A DNA stretch of 64,000 nucleotides from Asterias rubens (GCF_902459465.1 NC_047063.1:930001-994000), one strand, 5' to 3'; positions 1 through 12,649 are shown, counted from the first letter of the stretch. A program made the numbers and translations. The notes: generated from the letters alone by a model not told the origin.

Positions 1-365
1 ACAAGAATATGGGTTGGAAATGATTACCAGCCATTGTTTTCCAACCCTTCCCCCCAAAAAAAATCAGCACACAATCAACCCACATCCCCCCCCCCCCAAA
101 AAAAAAAAAAAAACACCCTCCAAAAAACAAACCCATGTTGCACAAGTCAAAAGGTTCTGAGAACAAAAAAAAATAACAACTTTGTTTTCTCTTTTTTTTT
201 CATTTAAAGGAATGGTGCAGGGGGAGCGGTAGGGTGGAGGAGGGGGGGGGGGGTACAGGGTAAGAGCATGGTGCATAATTCTTCATAACTCCAGCTGCCT
301 ACCGCATTAAAGCAGCACAAGTTTGGTTGGGCAAAATTTACACTCTTTGACACTTATATGTCATG

Positions 366-3300
366 TCATAACCCATATTTCTTCCCAAGTTTGTCCAACT
401 CTGAAGCCCTTTCAGCTTCAGAGCTCTGCATGTAGCTGAAGAGTTCTTGCACAACTGAAAACAAGAGGGACATGTAAAAGAGTTATTAGTGACATGTATG
501 GGGATCAGATCTGGCAGCAAACTAAGCTACCGAAGTGGCAATAGTTTGTTTAATTTTCACACCTATTTAAATACATGTAGATATAATATGCAGTGAAATT
601 CACTTTGGTTTCAAGTCTACAAAACATCAAAATTACAAAACAAAATCTACACTACTAATTTTGGTTTTTACCCATACACCAATGTGTGTTAGCACTGTAT
701 ACTCAGTACTTTCCCCCGAGTCCTGTGAACAAATATCACAGGCATATTACTCGGGTGGGATTCGCACCTAGACCCTTGCAGATCTAGAGCAGTGTCTTAC
801 CAACTAGACCATCGGGGTTGCCCGGTAGCTAGCTAACACACATCGGTGTATGGGTAAAAACCAAAATTAATATTCTTTAACCCCGATGCAAATTTAACAC
901 AATCTACACTAAAACCACGTAGAGGCTACACAATAACAAATAATCAATAGGCACGTGTATTACGCAAAGAAAACAACAGTGAAGAGTAGCCGACCCCCAG
1001 AAAACATGATTCAACAAGTATTTATGTTTTGTATGGCCGTGATCAGTGGCTTAAATGGGGTAGGGTTGGGGGCTTCAGCCTCTCATCACTTCCCTACTCT
1101 AGTCGCACCCCAACCAAAAAGAGATCAATGGAAACAAATGTCTGAAAAGCAGGACTATGTGGTTAAAAATATTTATATATATATTTTTTTGTTTATCACA
1201 ATGATTGCATCTTGTCATGCTTGTGATGCCAATGGTTGAGAAAAGCAAGACAAGTGGCCCATATTGTGTAGACTTTCCTGAAGACTATTGCTGTGTGGGG
1301 GCAGGGGGGAGTGGGGGCAGGTAAATGGCACTTGGAGCGGGCATATGCCCCCCCCCCTGAGTGCCCCTCTTTTTTATGAGTACAGCATACATCCCTCCAC
1401 TATATTGCACCTACCTTGTTTATCTTTGGATGACATGAACATGATGTTCATTTCAAATCTTTTGACCTGGGAGAGGTTCTCCAGGATTTCATAGACACGT
1501 TCTCCTTGTCTGTTTACAAACACAAACAAGACATGTCAGTATTTCAATTTGGGTAACCAAACATGAAACAAAACAATGGGTATTATTATTATTAATTTTA
1601 TTATTATTTAATGTACCGTTAAGTTAACCATGTTTATATCTAGTTGAAAAAGTAAACATAAGTTTAATTGAGTTTATGGCAAAAAATGCAGTTTAACTAC
1701 TTGAAATAATAAATAATAAAAAAAAAGTGAAATAAATATCTAACAAATTAAATAATTAACCAAATGACTCAACAACTCAATGCCTAAATACCTAACAGTC
1801 TAAATAAATACATTAAATACAATACAAAAGTGAAATAAATATCTAACAAATTAAATAATTAACCAAATGACTCAACAACTCAATGCCTAAATACCTAACA
1901 GTCTAAATAAATACATTAAATACAATACATACCTGTATACATTAATCAATTAATAAATCAATCAATAAATAAAACAAATTTTATGCAGTTGGTTTATAGC
2001 TTGGTTTAACACTAGACGACAAAAATGAAAGACAGTTTAATATTACAAGTTTTTCAAAATTAGGGACCATCTCTATTTCTGACATTGGAATTCTCATAAA
2101 TAGCGACAGTCCCTAGAAAATATGCACAGTTAGAAGGTATGGATTTTTTTCTGCTCCATTACAGAACAACTGTTTTTTTGTAACACTTGACATTCGCAGA
2201 ATGGGGCAAAAACTGTTTCAATTAACATACAATATATTAAAACCAAAACCTAGAACAGTCAACATTCATTATGCAATCAGGGAGACTTCAGACAACAATC
2301 AGGGAATTACATGTGAAATGAGAAGTCTCCACAAAACAAACTGTCAAAAGATAAATATACTCTGTGGAATAAAACAATATAGTAAGACAAGTTCTCAGAA
2401 GAAAATAATCTACCCTGCAAGTAGATATACACATGGTGTTACAACAAACCAAATATAAATTTGGCCGTCAGCAAATATACATTGCTACCTCACCATGTAA
2501 TGCCTCATGTGACATAGTAAGCAAAAATTATCAACAATCAGGGAGATTTTACAATCAAATTTCAACAAAATAGCATGGAGGAAAACTTCACAAATATAAT
2601 CATACAGAACAAAAGGAACAATGATAAACAGATAATTTAGTTTGAGTGATTCTGATTTAGTTTCTGCTGAGCAAAAATGAACATGATACCAGTCACACAT
2701 AATACATTATACATATTATTTGGCCTGGTAACCTTATTCCGGTAAGCATACTTTTGTTGTGATTTGCTACTTTTTGTGCTTAAGCAGCTCTATGAAATTA
2801 GGCCAGAGACTTAATGCAAGGTAATGACTTACTTGATAAACTGGTCTTGTAGAAGATTTAAAATCTTCATCAGTAACGTTGAATCCAAAGACTGCTGGAA
2901 TAGCTTCTTGTAGGACTCAGGGGAGATTTTCTATGTTAAGAAAAACATTAAGAACATGAAGAAAACTAGAGATAAGAAAATGATGCAGTACTGCCCTTAA
3001 TTCACAAACAATTGAGATAGGTGCTCAGCATGTAGTAGTATCGTCATAAACAAATGGTCAGATTTGTTATTAGGTGCATTCGATTAGGGGCATTTGGGGC
3101 TGGCCCGAGGTGCACTGACATCACCACGAGAAGGGCGAGTGATCGTTCGATTAGCTCATGACAGGGACTCAACCGGATGCGTATTTTGTTTTTCCAGGAA
3201 GAACTTGGGGTAATTGTCTGCCCACGTTCGTCCTGGAAAACAAAATACGCCAGCCGGATGAGCACACCTGGGTCGACTTGGGGAAGCTACCCAGAAAGAT

Positions 3301-6300
3301 TTTTTCAAGAAACTGAATACACAAAATTTAAAATTTACGTTGCATATTTCACGCATCACATTTTGTTTTCTTTCATTTATTCAGAATACGAAGCCAAAGA
3401 AACTTTAAAAAGCAAACTTATTCTCTGTACTAGCCAAGAACCCCAGGGAGACAGGGTTCCAAATTAGCAGAATTGGGAGAGCCAGACTAATTTGTACATG
3501 CTTGCAAAAATTTTAACTCGCATTTGGTAAATACCTCTGCATTCACAAATAAGTCTGATTCTCACCATAGAGCAATCTATAGCGAGTAGTGAAAAACAAT
3601 TTCCAGGGTTGTAAGACGCACGGTGGGGTCTACTCTCAACCTCTAGTTTATAAATACAATCTTGAAATAATAAAAACACATTGTTTTGGCCGCACAATTT
3701 TTTAACCAATCATGTCGCCAACCTATAGTAAAATCGCAAAGATTTCATTGCAAAAGAAAATCTTAGAACTGATCCTCAAATCGCAAATCATCAGGGGACA
3801 AGATCGTTTCTAGAACTTCGCTTCTATTGTCTTTTGTTTTGTTTTGTTTTGACACTTAGACTGCTATGCCAACTTAGCTTACCTTGAAATACTGGTAAAG
3901 TTGCTCAGGGAATCTCTCCAGTGACTTCCAATCAGCCTGTAACTGGTAGGACGATGACGGGGTACCAGGCACATTTGGAATAGTATCTGTAGGCGGAGTT
4001 GGTGTGGATGGAGGAAACTCAGACCGATGGACTGGTGCCCTGTTGGGTAATGATTAAATGATTATAAAGTATTCATAAATACCACAGACAGTTTCTCTAC
4101 TCCCATTGGGGGTGTTTAAACCTGGAACGAAAATCCTTGACTTAAGAACATTCGATTGAACATCGCTTCTTTGACGTCAAACCACACTTTATAATAATAA
4201 TAATGACCAATTGTTTTTAAAGCGCTTCTCACACCCGCTTCTCACACCCGAATGGCATCTCAAAGGGCTTCCAACATTATTACCCCTGGTCACTGGGCCT
4301 TAATTAATTCCTTAAACCATTCAGCTCCATGGGGAGTATACAGCCTGTGCAACATCAATATGCGCTACTCGGCTAAATCAACCACAAGAACCATCTCTGC
4401 CCTCACAGGTACCCATTACCCCTGGGCGGAGAGAAGCAACTATAGTTAATTGTCTTTCTCAGGGATACAAGTGTCATGACAGGGATTCGAACCCACACTC
4501 TGCTGAACAGAAGCGCCACAGCTTGAGTTTGGTGCTCTTATCCTCTCGGCCACTTACCCTTTATTTTGTATTGGAGTAACTACCCTGTGGATGTCAGCTG
4601 GGTCCTGGGGTATGTCAAGGGTTGTCTTTGTCTCCTCTTCATCTCTAGTCAAAGTTCCTATCTCCTCAATAACCATACGCCTCAAGGGTTTCTTCAACGT
4701 TTCAAAAGCAATTAAAGAGTCAATGGAGTTCACAGTATTATTATTAATTCGGCCAAATTCTGATAAAATCATACAGACATACATGAGAGCGAACCGATGA
4801 TTCATCATAGAATAGGATAGGTAACAAGATGTTTAGTTTATAAATGAACAGACTGAAATTACAAAATGGATTTAAAAAGCCAAAGTAAGGGGCTGAGGAG
4901 AGGAGGGAAGAGAATGGGTATTGGTGTAAAGAGAAAACATTTAAAGTTCAATAAATATTCTTTTAAAGCAGCAATTGAACACAGGTTAAAAAAAAGAGGC
5001 TAATTATTACATTTATAATATCTCATAGGCAATAAAAACCATGACAATCAGTCCACTTAATATTCAGGCGGACAAGAACTCAGTTTACACATTACACCGA
5101 CAAAATGCGAAGCATGAAGATTTGAGTTTGGGGATGACAAAAATAGAAAATGGCAAGAATAATGTTTGAGCCACACAATCATGCACATACACCACTGAGG
5201 CAACCCACAAGGAAAACAGACAGTATGAAAAAACACACAACCTTTTACAAGCAGTCATACAGGCAGACTGGTAAACAACCAATAGCAAAGTTAATAGACA
5301 GGCAAACAGTGAAAACTGGTACTGAAAAACGATATAGAAAATGAACAATCAATAAATGTAATGTAACAGACAATCAATGTAGCAATCAAGTTTACCTCCA
5401 GCTAGCAGGTTTACAAAAACAATTCAGCATAAAAGGTGTAATACAAATATGGCTTATAAGAATTGGCAGGCTAACATTACTGATTAACATTACATTCAGC
5501 TTAAAGGGAGGTAAATAGTAATAAAAGATAATTTCATCTAAGTGTTCACCTTTGACCTCAAATGGACTGGTTTGTCAACAGCAAGTATTATGTTATACAC
5601 TCCGTCTAGTTTCTGCCTCTCTGTATCTTCCCTTTCCTTTATTATTCTAGTAATCTTGTATATCTCTGTAGCTGCTTGTTTGTTACTGGGCTCCAGGTTC
5701 AGCACTTGCCGATAGTCTGTGAAGGCAAAACACCAAACATCTAGTGAGAAATCCTGATGAAGGTCAGTCAGCATTTTGACCCAATTCACCACAGCCCAAT
5801 TTTTGGGCTCTGCTTACCGCATGCAAAGAATCAGCGTTTACAGAAGCAGGGAAGTATGCGCTTATACCAAGCGTATTTCACAGGTAAGCAGGGAAGTTTT
5901 GCTAAAGCAGCTGCATACTCCATGTTAATAGACATTCTTCGCTTACACAGCTGGCGCGCAGAAATTTGGCGCTTGCACAGTAATCAGAAAATGGTGATCA
6001 TAAGCGCAGATGTCGGCGGTAAGCTGTGCCATGAAATTGAGCCCTGATGTCATCAACACAATAATCTTGGTTGCTCCATTTTTCTTCCAATATGGCAAGC
6101 ATGGCAGACAGTAAGATACGACATTGGTGCAAGGAGATAATAGAATTGCAAACCTCCCAAAGACAGATTAGCGTTCATCCTTAAAGGAAGGGTCTTAGAT
6201 TTGGAAATATATGTCAAACATAAATTACCATACAAACTAATATAGTAAGAAGCACCACAGCTGTTGATGGCATAAACTATTTTGAATCTAAGAGAAAATT

Positions 6301-9300
6301 TATGCTTGGATAAAGGGAGAACGTTTCAGAGAGAACACTGCTTGGTCATCAGGCGAACAAGCGTTAAAGCAACAAGGATGCCCAGAAAAACATCCTTAGC
6401 AACAGCCACAGTTACCAAATCAAACAGGGTCTTCTTCTGACCTACCTTTCGTGGCTTCTTCCAATCTGCCTAGCTCAAACCGTGCCGCTGCTCTCCTGGC
6501 ATAAGCCTTAACGTATGTGCAGTCAATGGAAACAGACTTGTCACAGTCCTTCTCTGCATCTTCATACCTAAGGTCAATAATAAAAGATCTTAAGAAAAAT
6601 TGAAAAGCTCAGACAGCTCAGGAGTTCCAAAAATATACCTCAATAGCAGTGTGGTTTAATCAGTTAAGTGACAGTATTTTTTAATGCATGAGGGCGCTTT
6701 CAACAGCAAATATTACAGCAAATTGTCTCAGGTCATATCTGAATTGGAGGCTGAAGGGCCATACAGTTTGTCTATTCACTATGGTATCACCTTGTTGCCA
6801 TATTTGTTGAGTCAAACCACTAGTCGAGTTCGAGTGAAACAAAGACATTGCATGCGTGATTTAAATGGCTAATAAGGTCAGCACCTATACTTGCTCTAGT
6901 GTCGGGAAAGTACCGAGTATACAGTGCTAACACACATCGGTGTATGCAGAGCTGCCAACATTGGTTTTTGAAAATTAGGAAGATTTTATTTTTAAGTCAG
7001 AAAGACTCAATCTCAGCACGCGTCACGACGATTTTTGCGGACATAAAAACCAATATTCATGTACAGACATATACATTTGAAATATTACTAAAGAATATTG
7101 CTGTTTATGTTTTAAATGTTTTGCACATGTTTCTAGTTTTGAAGCACTGTCGGGTAACATTCGTCTAAAAAGAGGACCAGCATGGTCAGAAGATGCAGCG
7201 TTTAAGTTATGTTCAATTATAAACCCTGTGAATAAAGTTTCCGCCTTTATTATACTGCTGTCATCAGAGCCCGATTTTCTAAAAAAATCTGCAATGCCTA
7301 GCGTGTTGGATCGTGCTGTTGCACTACTGCAATGTTTGTCGGAATCTATGTGTCTCAATATGTCGTTTCGTCCGCCGTATTTCACAGATACCTCTGAATT
7401 GCACGTAGTGCAAAAGGCATGGTTTTCATCCTTTGATGATTTCTTTATACAAGGCCATTCTTTGTGGTAGTCTTCTTTGTATTTTTGAGCGTATTTAATT
7501 TTCTTCACCGACTTACCAGTTGCTCTGCTGGGCGGCGCCATTTTGCTTTACATTCCCAACCACGTTCCCAGTGGTGTACGATGTAGCAGCGTCATTTGCT
7601 CAATCGTGGGCAGTGCGTCGTAACGATCCCACACGAGTATACGCCACTGTAAGTGCAATCATCTATTCCAGGGGTTAGTGACGAGAGGTATCGATATAGC
7701 ACGCTACCCATGGTGGCGAGGTTGATCAATGCTCGCACATGTATGGATGCGCAGAAGACGAAACTAGGGTTAGAACAACTTTTTCTGCGCATCTATGCAA
7801 TTAAATATGCACGCGCGCAAACGTTATACACACACGGGCCATGGCGGAGGGCTAGGAAATTCGTCAATTTTATTATTTTTTCATTAACAGGTTGGGGATC
7901 CGGGAGATTTTGACTGCTTGCGGGATGACGGAAGATTGCCGTCAAATACGGGAGTCTTCCGCAAAATCCAAAAGAGTTGGCAGCTCTGGTGTATGAGTAA
8001 AAACCAAAATTAATATTCTTTATCCCCGATGCAAATTTAACATCTATTATATATCGTTGCGGTACCCGCTGCCAAAACATAGGATTCAAACTGCCTCTAG
8101 CTCCCGAGCGATGTCGGTAGCCTAGTTGGTAAGACACTGCTCTGGAATTGCAAGGGTCGTGGGTTCACCAGAGTAATATGCCTGTGATATTTTTTTCACA
8201 GGACTCGGGAAAGTACCGAGTATACAGTGCTAACACACATCGGTGTATGGGTAAAAACCAAAATTAATATTGCTCTAGTCTGTTGATCTTTTTACCTCTT
8301 CTGTTTGAGTCTTGCCATGGCTCTATTGGCTGGTAGTATAGCGTTGGTTGGATCAGCCTCCATTCCTGCAGTGTAGCATATAACAGCGTCATCATAGTTG
8401 CCTTTCTTGAACAATGCATTGCCCTATAATATCAAACATAACAATTTCAGATGGATTGGAAGCTTGCGTGAGAGGAATAGAATGTGATTTGGTGAGGTTT
8501 GCTGTAACACCATTGAAATAATCCCTTACAATTTTTTGTTGATCATTTATGATAATTTCCAGAGAAATCAATCTTCATATTGTTCGGACGTGTCTTGACC
8601 AAGCGGTCTAGTGCATCGGGCTCAATGTCTGTTGGCCAAGTCATCGGTTGTGGGTTCGAATCCAGGTTTTAAATTAACATTTAAGCCCTTATCCCACTCT
8701 TTTATTACCTTATTAATGTTTACCATACCTTGTCTTTCTCCATACTGGCTTGTTGGATTCTGCGTTGCATCTCTAGTTCTCTTTCTTCCTCACTATCTAT
8801 TTCTATTCGCTCATCCTCATCCTCGTTTACGTCTGCCGGCAAGTCTTCATCACTATCCAGCTCTGCACATGCTTTGTCCTAATAGATATCAGCAAATATC
8901 GATTTGTATACATAAATGGAGACCATTCAGTATATTACAATTCCCAACAAAAAATGGTTTTACAAAGCTCATTTTAAGGTCATAGACTGGTGGAATTTCT
9001 GAAAAATAGCTGCGAGCATTTAGGGATAAAAGTTGGGAACTAGCCTTTTTTCATAAATATTTTCTGGTGTGCTGAATCCGATAAAAGCGGTTCCCAAGTG
9101 CATTTTTTTGTTAAAGCATAAACAAAATGGCCACAAAATTACCAATTCTGGTCCATTCTCACCTAAATTTTTGGCAATAAGTCTTGTAACCAGACGGCAA
9201 AAATGACAATTGAAAGACCTTTTCCTATGTTTTGAAGGTCTGAAGAAATGGATGAACATATTTTGGACATTTTGCAATATTTTAACGGGAGGTAAGAGAC

Positions 9301-10817
9301 TTGCAATTTTGTCCCAGTTTATGAGGACTCTATTGAAAAATGAGTGCAACACAAAACTGAATTTGATTTTGGAGCCCCTCTATAGTAACACATCACTAAA
9401 AATGAAAGATGTTGGTCACATACCACATCAAACTTGTCCCACGTCCTGTAATCATAGGCTTTGATTCGAGACTTCCCAGGAGGCGTTCCATTCTGGGGTT
9501 TCTTGGCCTCAGATTGTTGCTTTGAGCTTGGTGGTTTCTTCTTCTTCTTGTTGGGTTTCTTCTGATGTTGGTTTCTCACAGGTGGAAGGGACTGAAACAA
9601 TGATAAACAAATAAACAATTAATCTTTACAAAAGAAAAAGAAGAAGAAAAAAAAGGGGGAAGAAAAATATTAAAATGAAACATTCGCAGGTATAAAGGCC
9701 GGGTTCAATTTCACAGAGCTGCTTTCAAGCAGAAAATAATGCTTAACAATTTTATGCTTTAATACAGTGCTAACACACATCGGTATGACACTGCTCTAGA
9801 ATTGCAAAGGTCGTGGGTTGGAATCCCACCTGAGTAATATGCCAGTGATTTTGTTCACAGAATTCGGGAAAGGACTTGGTAAACAGTGCGTACACAAATC
9901 GGTGTATTTGGGTAAAATCCAAAATGAATATAGTTTTATGCTAAAGCAAGAAAGACTGGACAAAAGTCACAGATATTAGATGTGAAAACAAACATTATGG
10001 CTTGTAATTTGTGTGAGCATGCTTGTTTGTGCCGAGCTACTTTTTGAAACCTTGCTGCAAAGTGAATAAAGGAGAACGCAGGCAAATTTGGTTATCCATG
10101 GTTAAGGTATTGGTAGGAAAATTAGAAGATGTATGATTATGTTCTCTTCCCTAAAATAATAGTGTGGCATCAACACAAATACTCAAAAAGCAAATTATTT
10201 TCTTCATCCCTGATGCAAAACTACAAATAACGTTTAAATTGTGCTGCTACACATGGGATTTAGACTGCCTCTGGGACCTGGCTTCAATCCCAGCCATATC
10301 TAGTTGTGCCCCTGCCCCCTTCTAATGTTGATTCCAATTGGCGGTATTCTTCTGCATTACAGTCAACATTGAGCAAGGGAACAGGGGGCGGGGAGACAAT
10401 GTTTTCAGTGGGATGTGGACTGGGAATGGTTTTATATAACGTTAGGAATGGGTGGCCCAAGCACTTTGGCCAGGATTGTAGCTAGGTGGTCTAGAGGTAA
10501 GACATCTGCTCATAGCAATGCAAAGTTCTTGGGTTCGAATCCCACCCAAGTGATTTGCCGTTGGAGTTTTTTCACAGAATTCAGGAAAGTACTCAGTATA
10601 CTGTGCTAAAAACATCCAACAAATATCCTTTACAATTTAATAAATTAATTTGCAGTTATGCAGAACTGACCTTGTCTTCGGTAACTTGATCTGATTTTAA
10701 GGCTTCATCTTTCTTGGAGATGTCTGAACTCCAATTCTTGAGGTCTCGTAAGTAATCCTGCAGATCGTTATTGTCTCTATGCATCTGTTGTTGAACTGCA
10801 AAGAATTTCTCCCCCAT
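366..10817 (-). CDS. RPAP3: RPAP3 homologue, R2TP co-chaperone (11 coding exons)
   Basis: Exons, in transcription order: 10817-10671, 9591-9424, 8878-8729, 8423-8296, 6567-6446, 5716-5550, 4691-4558, 4039-3883, 2930-2833, 1509-1415, 454-366. All have GT/AG borders and join in phase to 1455 nt (484 aa plus TGA). Residues 1-49 match the RPAP3 start (LQDYLRDLKNW). A Lys-rich stretch precedes the IKAYDYRTWDKFDV motif (about 90-105). Residues 106-140 are acidic. About 150-265 form three TPR units (GNALFKKGNYDDAVICY, then NRAMA and ARRAAARFELG). KPLRRMVIEE follows near 295, and residues about 370-475 match the RPAP3 C-terminal domain. In known homologues the TPRs bind HSP90 and the C-terminal domain binds RUVBL1/2 in R2TP, which assembles RNA polymerase II, snoRNPs and PIKKs in the cytoplasm. 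Human RPAP3 (about 665 aa) has two TPR domains; this gene has one, like insect homologues. The acceptor of exon 4691 is the least certain border. Confidence 0.93.
655..895. mobile_element. tRNA-derived SINE, family 1 (opposed pair)
   Basis: A minus-strand copy has a tRNA-like head (minus-strand reading of 735-815) and a tail containing the GTTAGCACTG-type motif. It abuts a plus-strand tail (830-895), giving inverted ends. The same family is at 6880-6946, 8110, 9762, 10478 and 36995. Confidence 0.65.
1727..1927. repeat. Tandem duplication, two units of about 101 bp
   Basis: AGTGAAATAAATATCTAAC begins each unit, near 1727 and 1828; the units are almost identical. In the RPAP3 intron before exon 1509-1415. 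Confidence 0.85.
3067..3295. mobile_element. Diverged MITE with GTGCATTCGATTAGG end
   Basis: It shares CACCACGAGAAGGGCGAGTG and GATCGTTCGATTAGCTC with 42107-42349; internal foldback around 3180-3260. Confidence 0.65.
4190..4556 (-). mobile_element. tRNA-derived SINE, family 2
   Basis: Read on the minus strand, a tRNA head with a Leu/Ser-like long arm and B box (GGGATTCGAACCC on plus, 4481-4493) is followed by about 280 bp of body and a TTA-rich tail. It sits in RPAP3 directly next to the donor of the exon ending at 4558. Confidence 0.7.
5795..6046. mobile_element. Degraded MITE related to 22079-22321
   Basis: The left end reads CCCAATTTTTGGGCTCTGC and the right end CATGAAATTGAGCCC; the inner parts are inverted copies with GCTTACCGC and GCGGTAAGC. 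Confidence 0.55.
6880..6946 (+). mobile_element. SINE family 1, left half of a copy split by the hAT element
   Basis: It carries AAAGTACCGAGTATACAGTG and CACACATCGGTGTATG. The remainder (GAGTAAAAACC and the tail to about 8040) lies after 7995. Confidence 0.75.
6947..7988. mobile_element. hAT-like DNA transposon, deletion derivative
   Basis: Terminal inverted repeats CAGAGCTGCCAAC (6947-6959) and GTTGGCAGCTCTG (ending 7988) are flanked by a perfect 7-bp target duplication, GTGTATG (6940-6946 and 7989-7995). The element split a SINE: the SINE sequence continues from 6946 into 7989. At 1042 bp with no transposase catalytic region it is non-autonomous. Confidence 0.85.
7023..7541 (-). CDS. BED-type zinc-finger N-terminal fragment of a hAT-family transposon protein
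   Basis: A 172-residue open frame inside the hAT-like element. It starts MAPPSRATGKSVKK and contains one zinc finger of the form C-x2-C-x16-H-x5-H (about residues 44-70: FCTTC ... LRHIDSDKH). About 80 residues follow, and then the frame runs into unrelated sequence. The RNase H-like catalytic part is absent. In full-length relatives this finger binds the transposon ends. It could still give a DNA-binding peptide, but relic status is likelier. Confidence 0.6.
   Translation of the reverse strand: MAPPSRATGKSVKKIKYAQKYKEDYHKEWPCIKKSSKDENHAFCTTCNSEVSVKYGGRNDILRHIDSDKHCSSATARSNTLGIADFFRKSGSDDSSIIKAETLFTGFIIEHNLNAASSDHAGPLFRRMLPDSASKLETCAKHLKHKQQYSLVIFQMYMSVHEYWFLCPQKSS
8110..8272 (+). mobile_element. 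SINE family 1, near-complete copy
   Basis: A tRNA-like head (TAGTTGGTAAGACACTG, A-box region; GTCGTGGGTTC, B-box region) is followed by the family tail with CACACATCGGTGTATGGG. The head could not fold as a functional tRNA. Confidence 0.75.
8585..8680 (+). mobile_element. tRNA-like SINE head
   Basis: TGACCAAGCGGTCTAGTGC and GTGGGTTCGAATCC resemble the A and B boxes of a Ser/Leu tRNA. A related head starts at 30723. No matching acceptor stem was seen. Confidence 0.5.
9762..9937 (+). mobile_element. SINE family 1, diverged copy
   Basis: B-box-like GTCGTGGGTTGGAATCCC followed by a diverged tail; the head is partly replaced by tail sequence. Confidence 0.65.
10478..10606 (+). mobile_element. SINE family 1, truncated copy
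   Basis: Head TAGGTGGTCTAGAGGTAAGA with B box GGGTTCGAATCCC; the tail stops before the CACACATCGG motif. It lies within an RPAP3 intron. Confidence 0.7.
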
Positions 10818-11140
10818 TTTTGCTGGTTCCAATATGAGACAACTTCAAAGAAAAAAAAATATTTGCAGAGTTGTACACATGTATCTGGGGAGGCCTGTAT
10901 TCCTTATGATCAGGTAGTGTTGAGAAGAGAGTAAACTAGCCAACTTTGTTGAGCTATGGCTATCTTTTAACATCAGTGACTGATGTTAAAAAGACTGAGT
11001 CTTTTTATAGTCGCATTACAGCCCACCATCTGTATATGGATCCAAAGAGTAAGTTTTCAAAGCACGTGCAAGTAGTACCACTTTGATTGAAAATTTCTCC
11101 GCACTTAACAATCCAATTATTACTCCAGGGTACTGGTCAG

Positions 11141-11262
11141 ATCGGTCCGAGGTTAACTTGGTTCGAAGTCAACTCGGTTCGAAGTCAACTTGGTCCGAAG
11201 TCAACTTGGTTCAAAGTCAACTTAGAACTAGGTTCACAATCAAATCGGTCCGAAGTCAACTC
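11141..11262. repeat. Minisatellite, about 16-17 bp units
   Basis: Units like TTCGAAGTCAACTTGG repeated about six times with variation, in the RPAP3 5' intron. Confidence 0.8.
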
Positions 11263-11768
11263 AGTGCAAGTAAGCAGTTTCCCTTTGCAGTTTGTGTTTG
11301 AATTTTTTTTTATTTTTTTTTAACACAAACCTGATGTTTAATTTAAATTTTCAAGTTGAATTTTTTTTTTTTTTTTAATTCCTTTTTTCGGACAGATGTA
11401 TCTTCAGACCAAGCTTAATACCTTAAAAAAGCCCAAGCATTCTAAGTCCAACCAACTTGTTTAATTGTTTCCATAGTTTTATAATCACTCTTCATGTCAT
11501 AGACTCATTAGTCATACACACAACTACTGTCAGCGACTTAGCATGCATGCAGTCAGTAGTAGTGTGCGTGTTTTACAAAAAGTTAACTCTACTGCTGTGT
11601 ATCGTGTAACCAACCCCATCAAAACAACTCAAAACTGGCACAGCTGTGGTTAGCCCCAAGTAGTGCCATGGAGTAAGCTGTGGTACTTGTAACCAGGAAT
11701 AAAATACCTTCGTGAATTATACGGAATAAAGTAGCAAAACACATGAAAAAGATGACGACCATGCTTAC

Positions 11769-11860
11769 CTTTTCCGCACAGAGTTTTTGAGTTTTTGGAC
11801 GTAGACCGATGTCAACGACCTTGAGCAAAAGCGCCCTCTGTTGTCAGTCAGTGACATTTT
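11769..11860 (-). other. RPAP3: RPAP3 5' untranslated first exon (candidate)
   Basis: A strong donor on the minus strand (AAAG|GTAAGC at 11769) is followed downstream by the acceptor at 10843, which opens the exon carrying the RPAP3 start codon at 10817. The exon is non-coding; its 5' limit near 11860 is a guess. An in-frame stop lies just upstream of the chosen ATG, which supports that start. Confidence 0.5.
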
Positions 11861-12123
11861 TGTTTAACCAATCGTGTCTTATTCCTCGTCTCTAGTGCGA
11901 AACTTTGTATAAGAAAACGTTAATTATTATAACGGTAACAGACTATCGACTGGTACTTTCGTATCTTCCGTACACACAATACTCAATAGTAACTGCACAG
12001 ATTCTGAGATTGTGAGAAAAAAAAGTAGGGGAAAACAACGATGAATTGAGTCATTTTCTTTTTAAAAGTGGGCTGGATATGAAGTTACTTTAAGTTTACG
12101 GTGGAGCGTCTTCGTAGCTTCAG
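11861..12123. promoter_or_regulatory. Candidate head-to-head promoter region of RPAP3 and TMEM168 copy 1
   Basis: RPAP3 is transcribed leftward from about 11860. A plus-strand donor (CAG|GTATCT after 12123) could end a 5' UTR exon of TMEM168 copy 1, whose ATG exon starts with an acceptor at 13717. No TATA box is evident. The two genes point away from each other with only about 200 bp between the putative first exons. Inference from splice sites only. Confidence 0.3.
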
Positions 12124-12649
12124 GTATCTTATTTAATTAAACTTTTGGACGTGAATCTCATGTCACCTTTTCCATCCATTCATTTGTTTTTCATTATTTA
12201 ATTTAAAAGAAAAAATACATAAAAACCATTGCATTTGGCTAAAATATCGTTTCCGGTCGCCACTTTAGTTTATCTCCTTTTAATTTATGCCAAGTTATAA
12301 GGATTGACATTGACGGGAAGTAAAGAGAGAGGAACAGGCACTTTGAACTATTTTAAATAATGTTTAAAAAATCACAGGACATTTTAAATTGTTCAGCCTC
12401 GGGTGCTTGTTAATGTTTTGTTTGTTATATTTTGTTTGTTTGTTTGTTTGTTTAGATGATCTTCCCATCAAGGGAACTAGGCAAGCTCCCACAAGGGGAT
12501 GTAAACACCACCAAGCTGGCAACAACCAATCTCTCTCAAACATTGGTTTAATGTCTATGATTATGTCATAATTTATGAATTGCACAAATTAATCAAGAAA
12601 TTGTGATTCATTAACTAGATGACAATAAGAATATTCTAGTCATTGTGAA

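Noticed and set aside
955-1239. 94-codon plus-strand frame
   Set aside because: Low-complexity, no homology, antisense in the last RPAP3 intron.
4554-4808. Donor at 4583 as the end of the RPAP3 exon
   Set aside because: It breaks the phase with the next exon; the stronger GTAAGT donor after 4558 restores the frame.
11083-11323. Two overlapping open frames
   Set aside because: They follow from the 16-17 bp minisatellite units.
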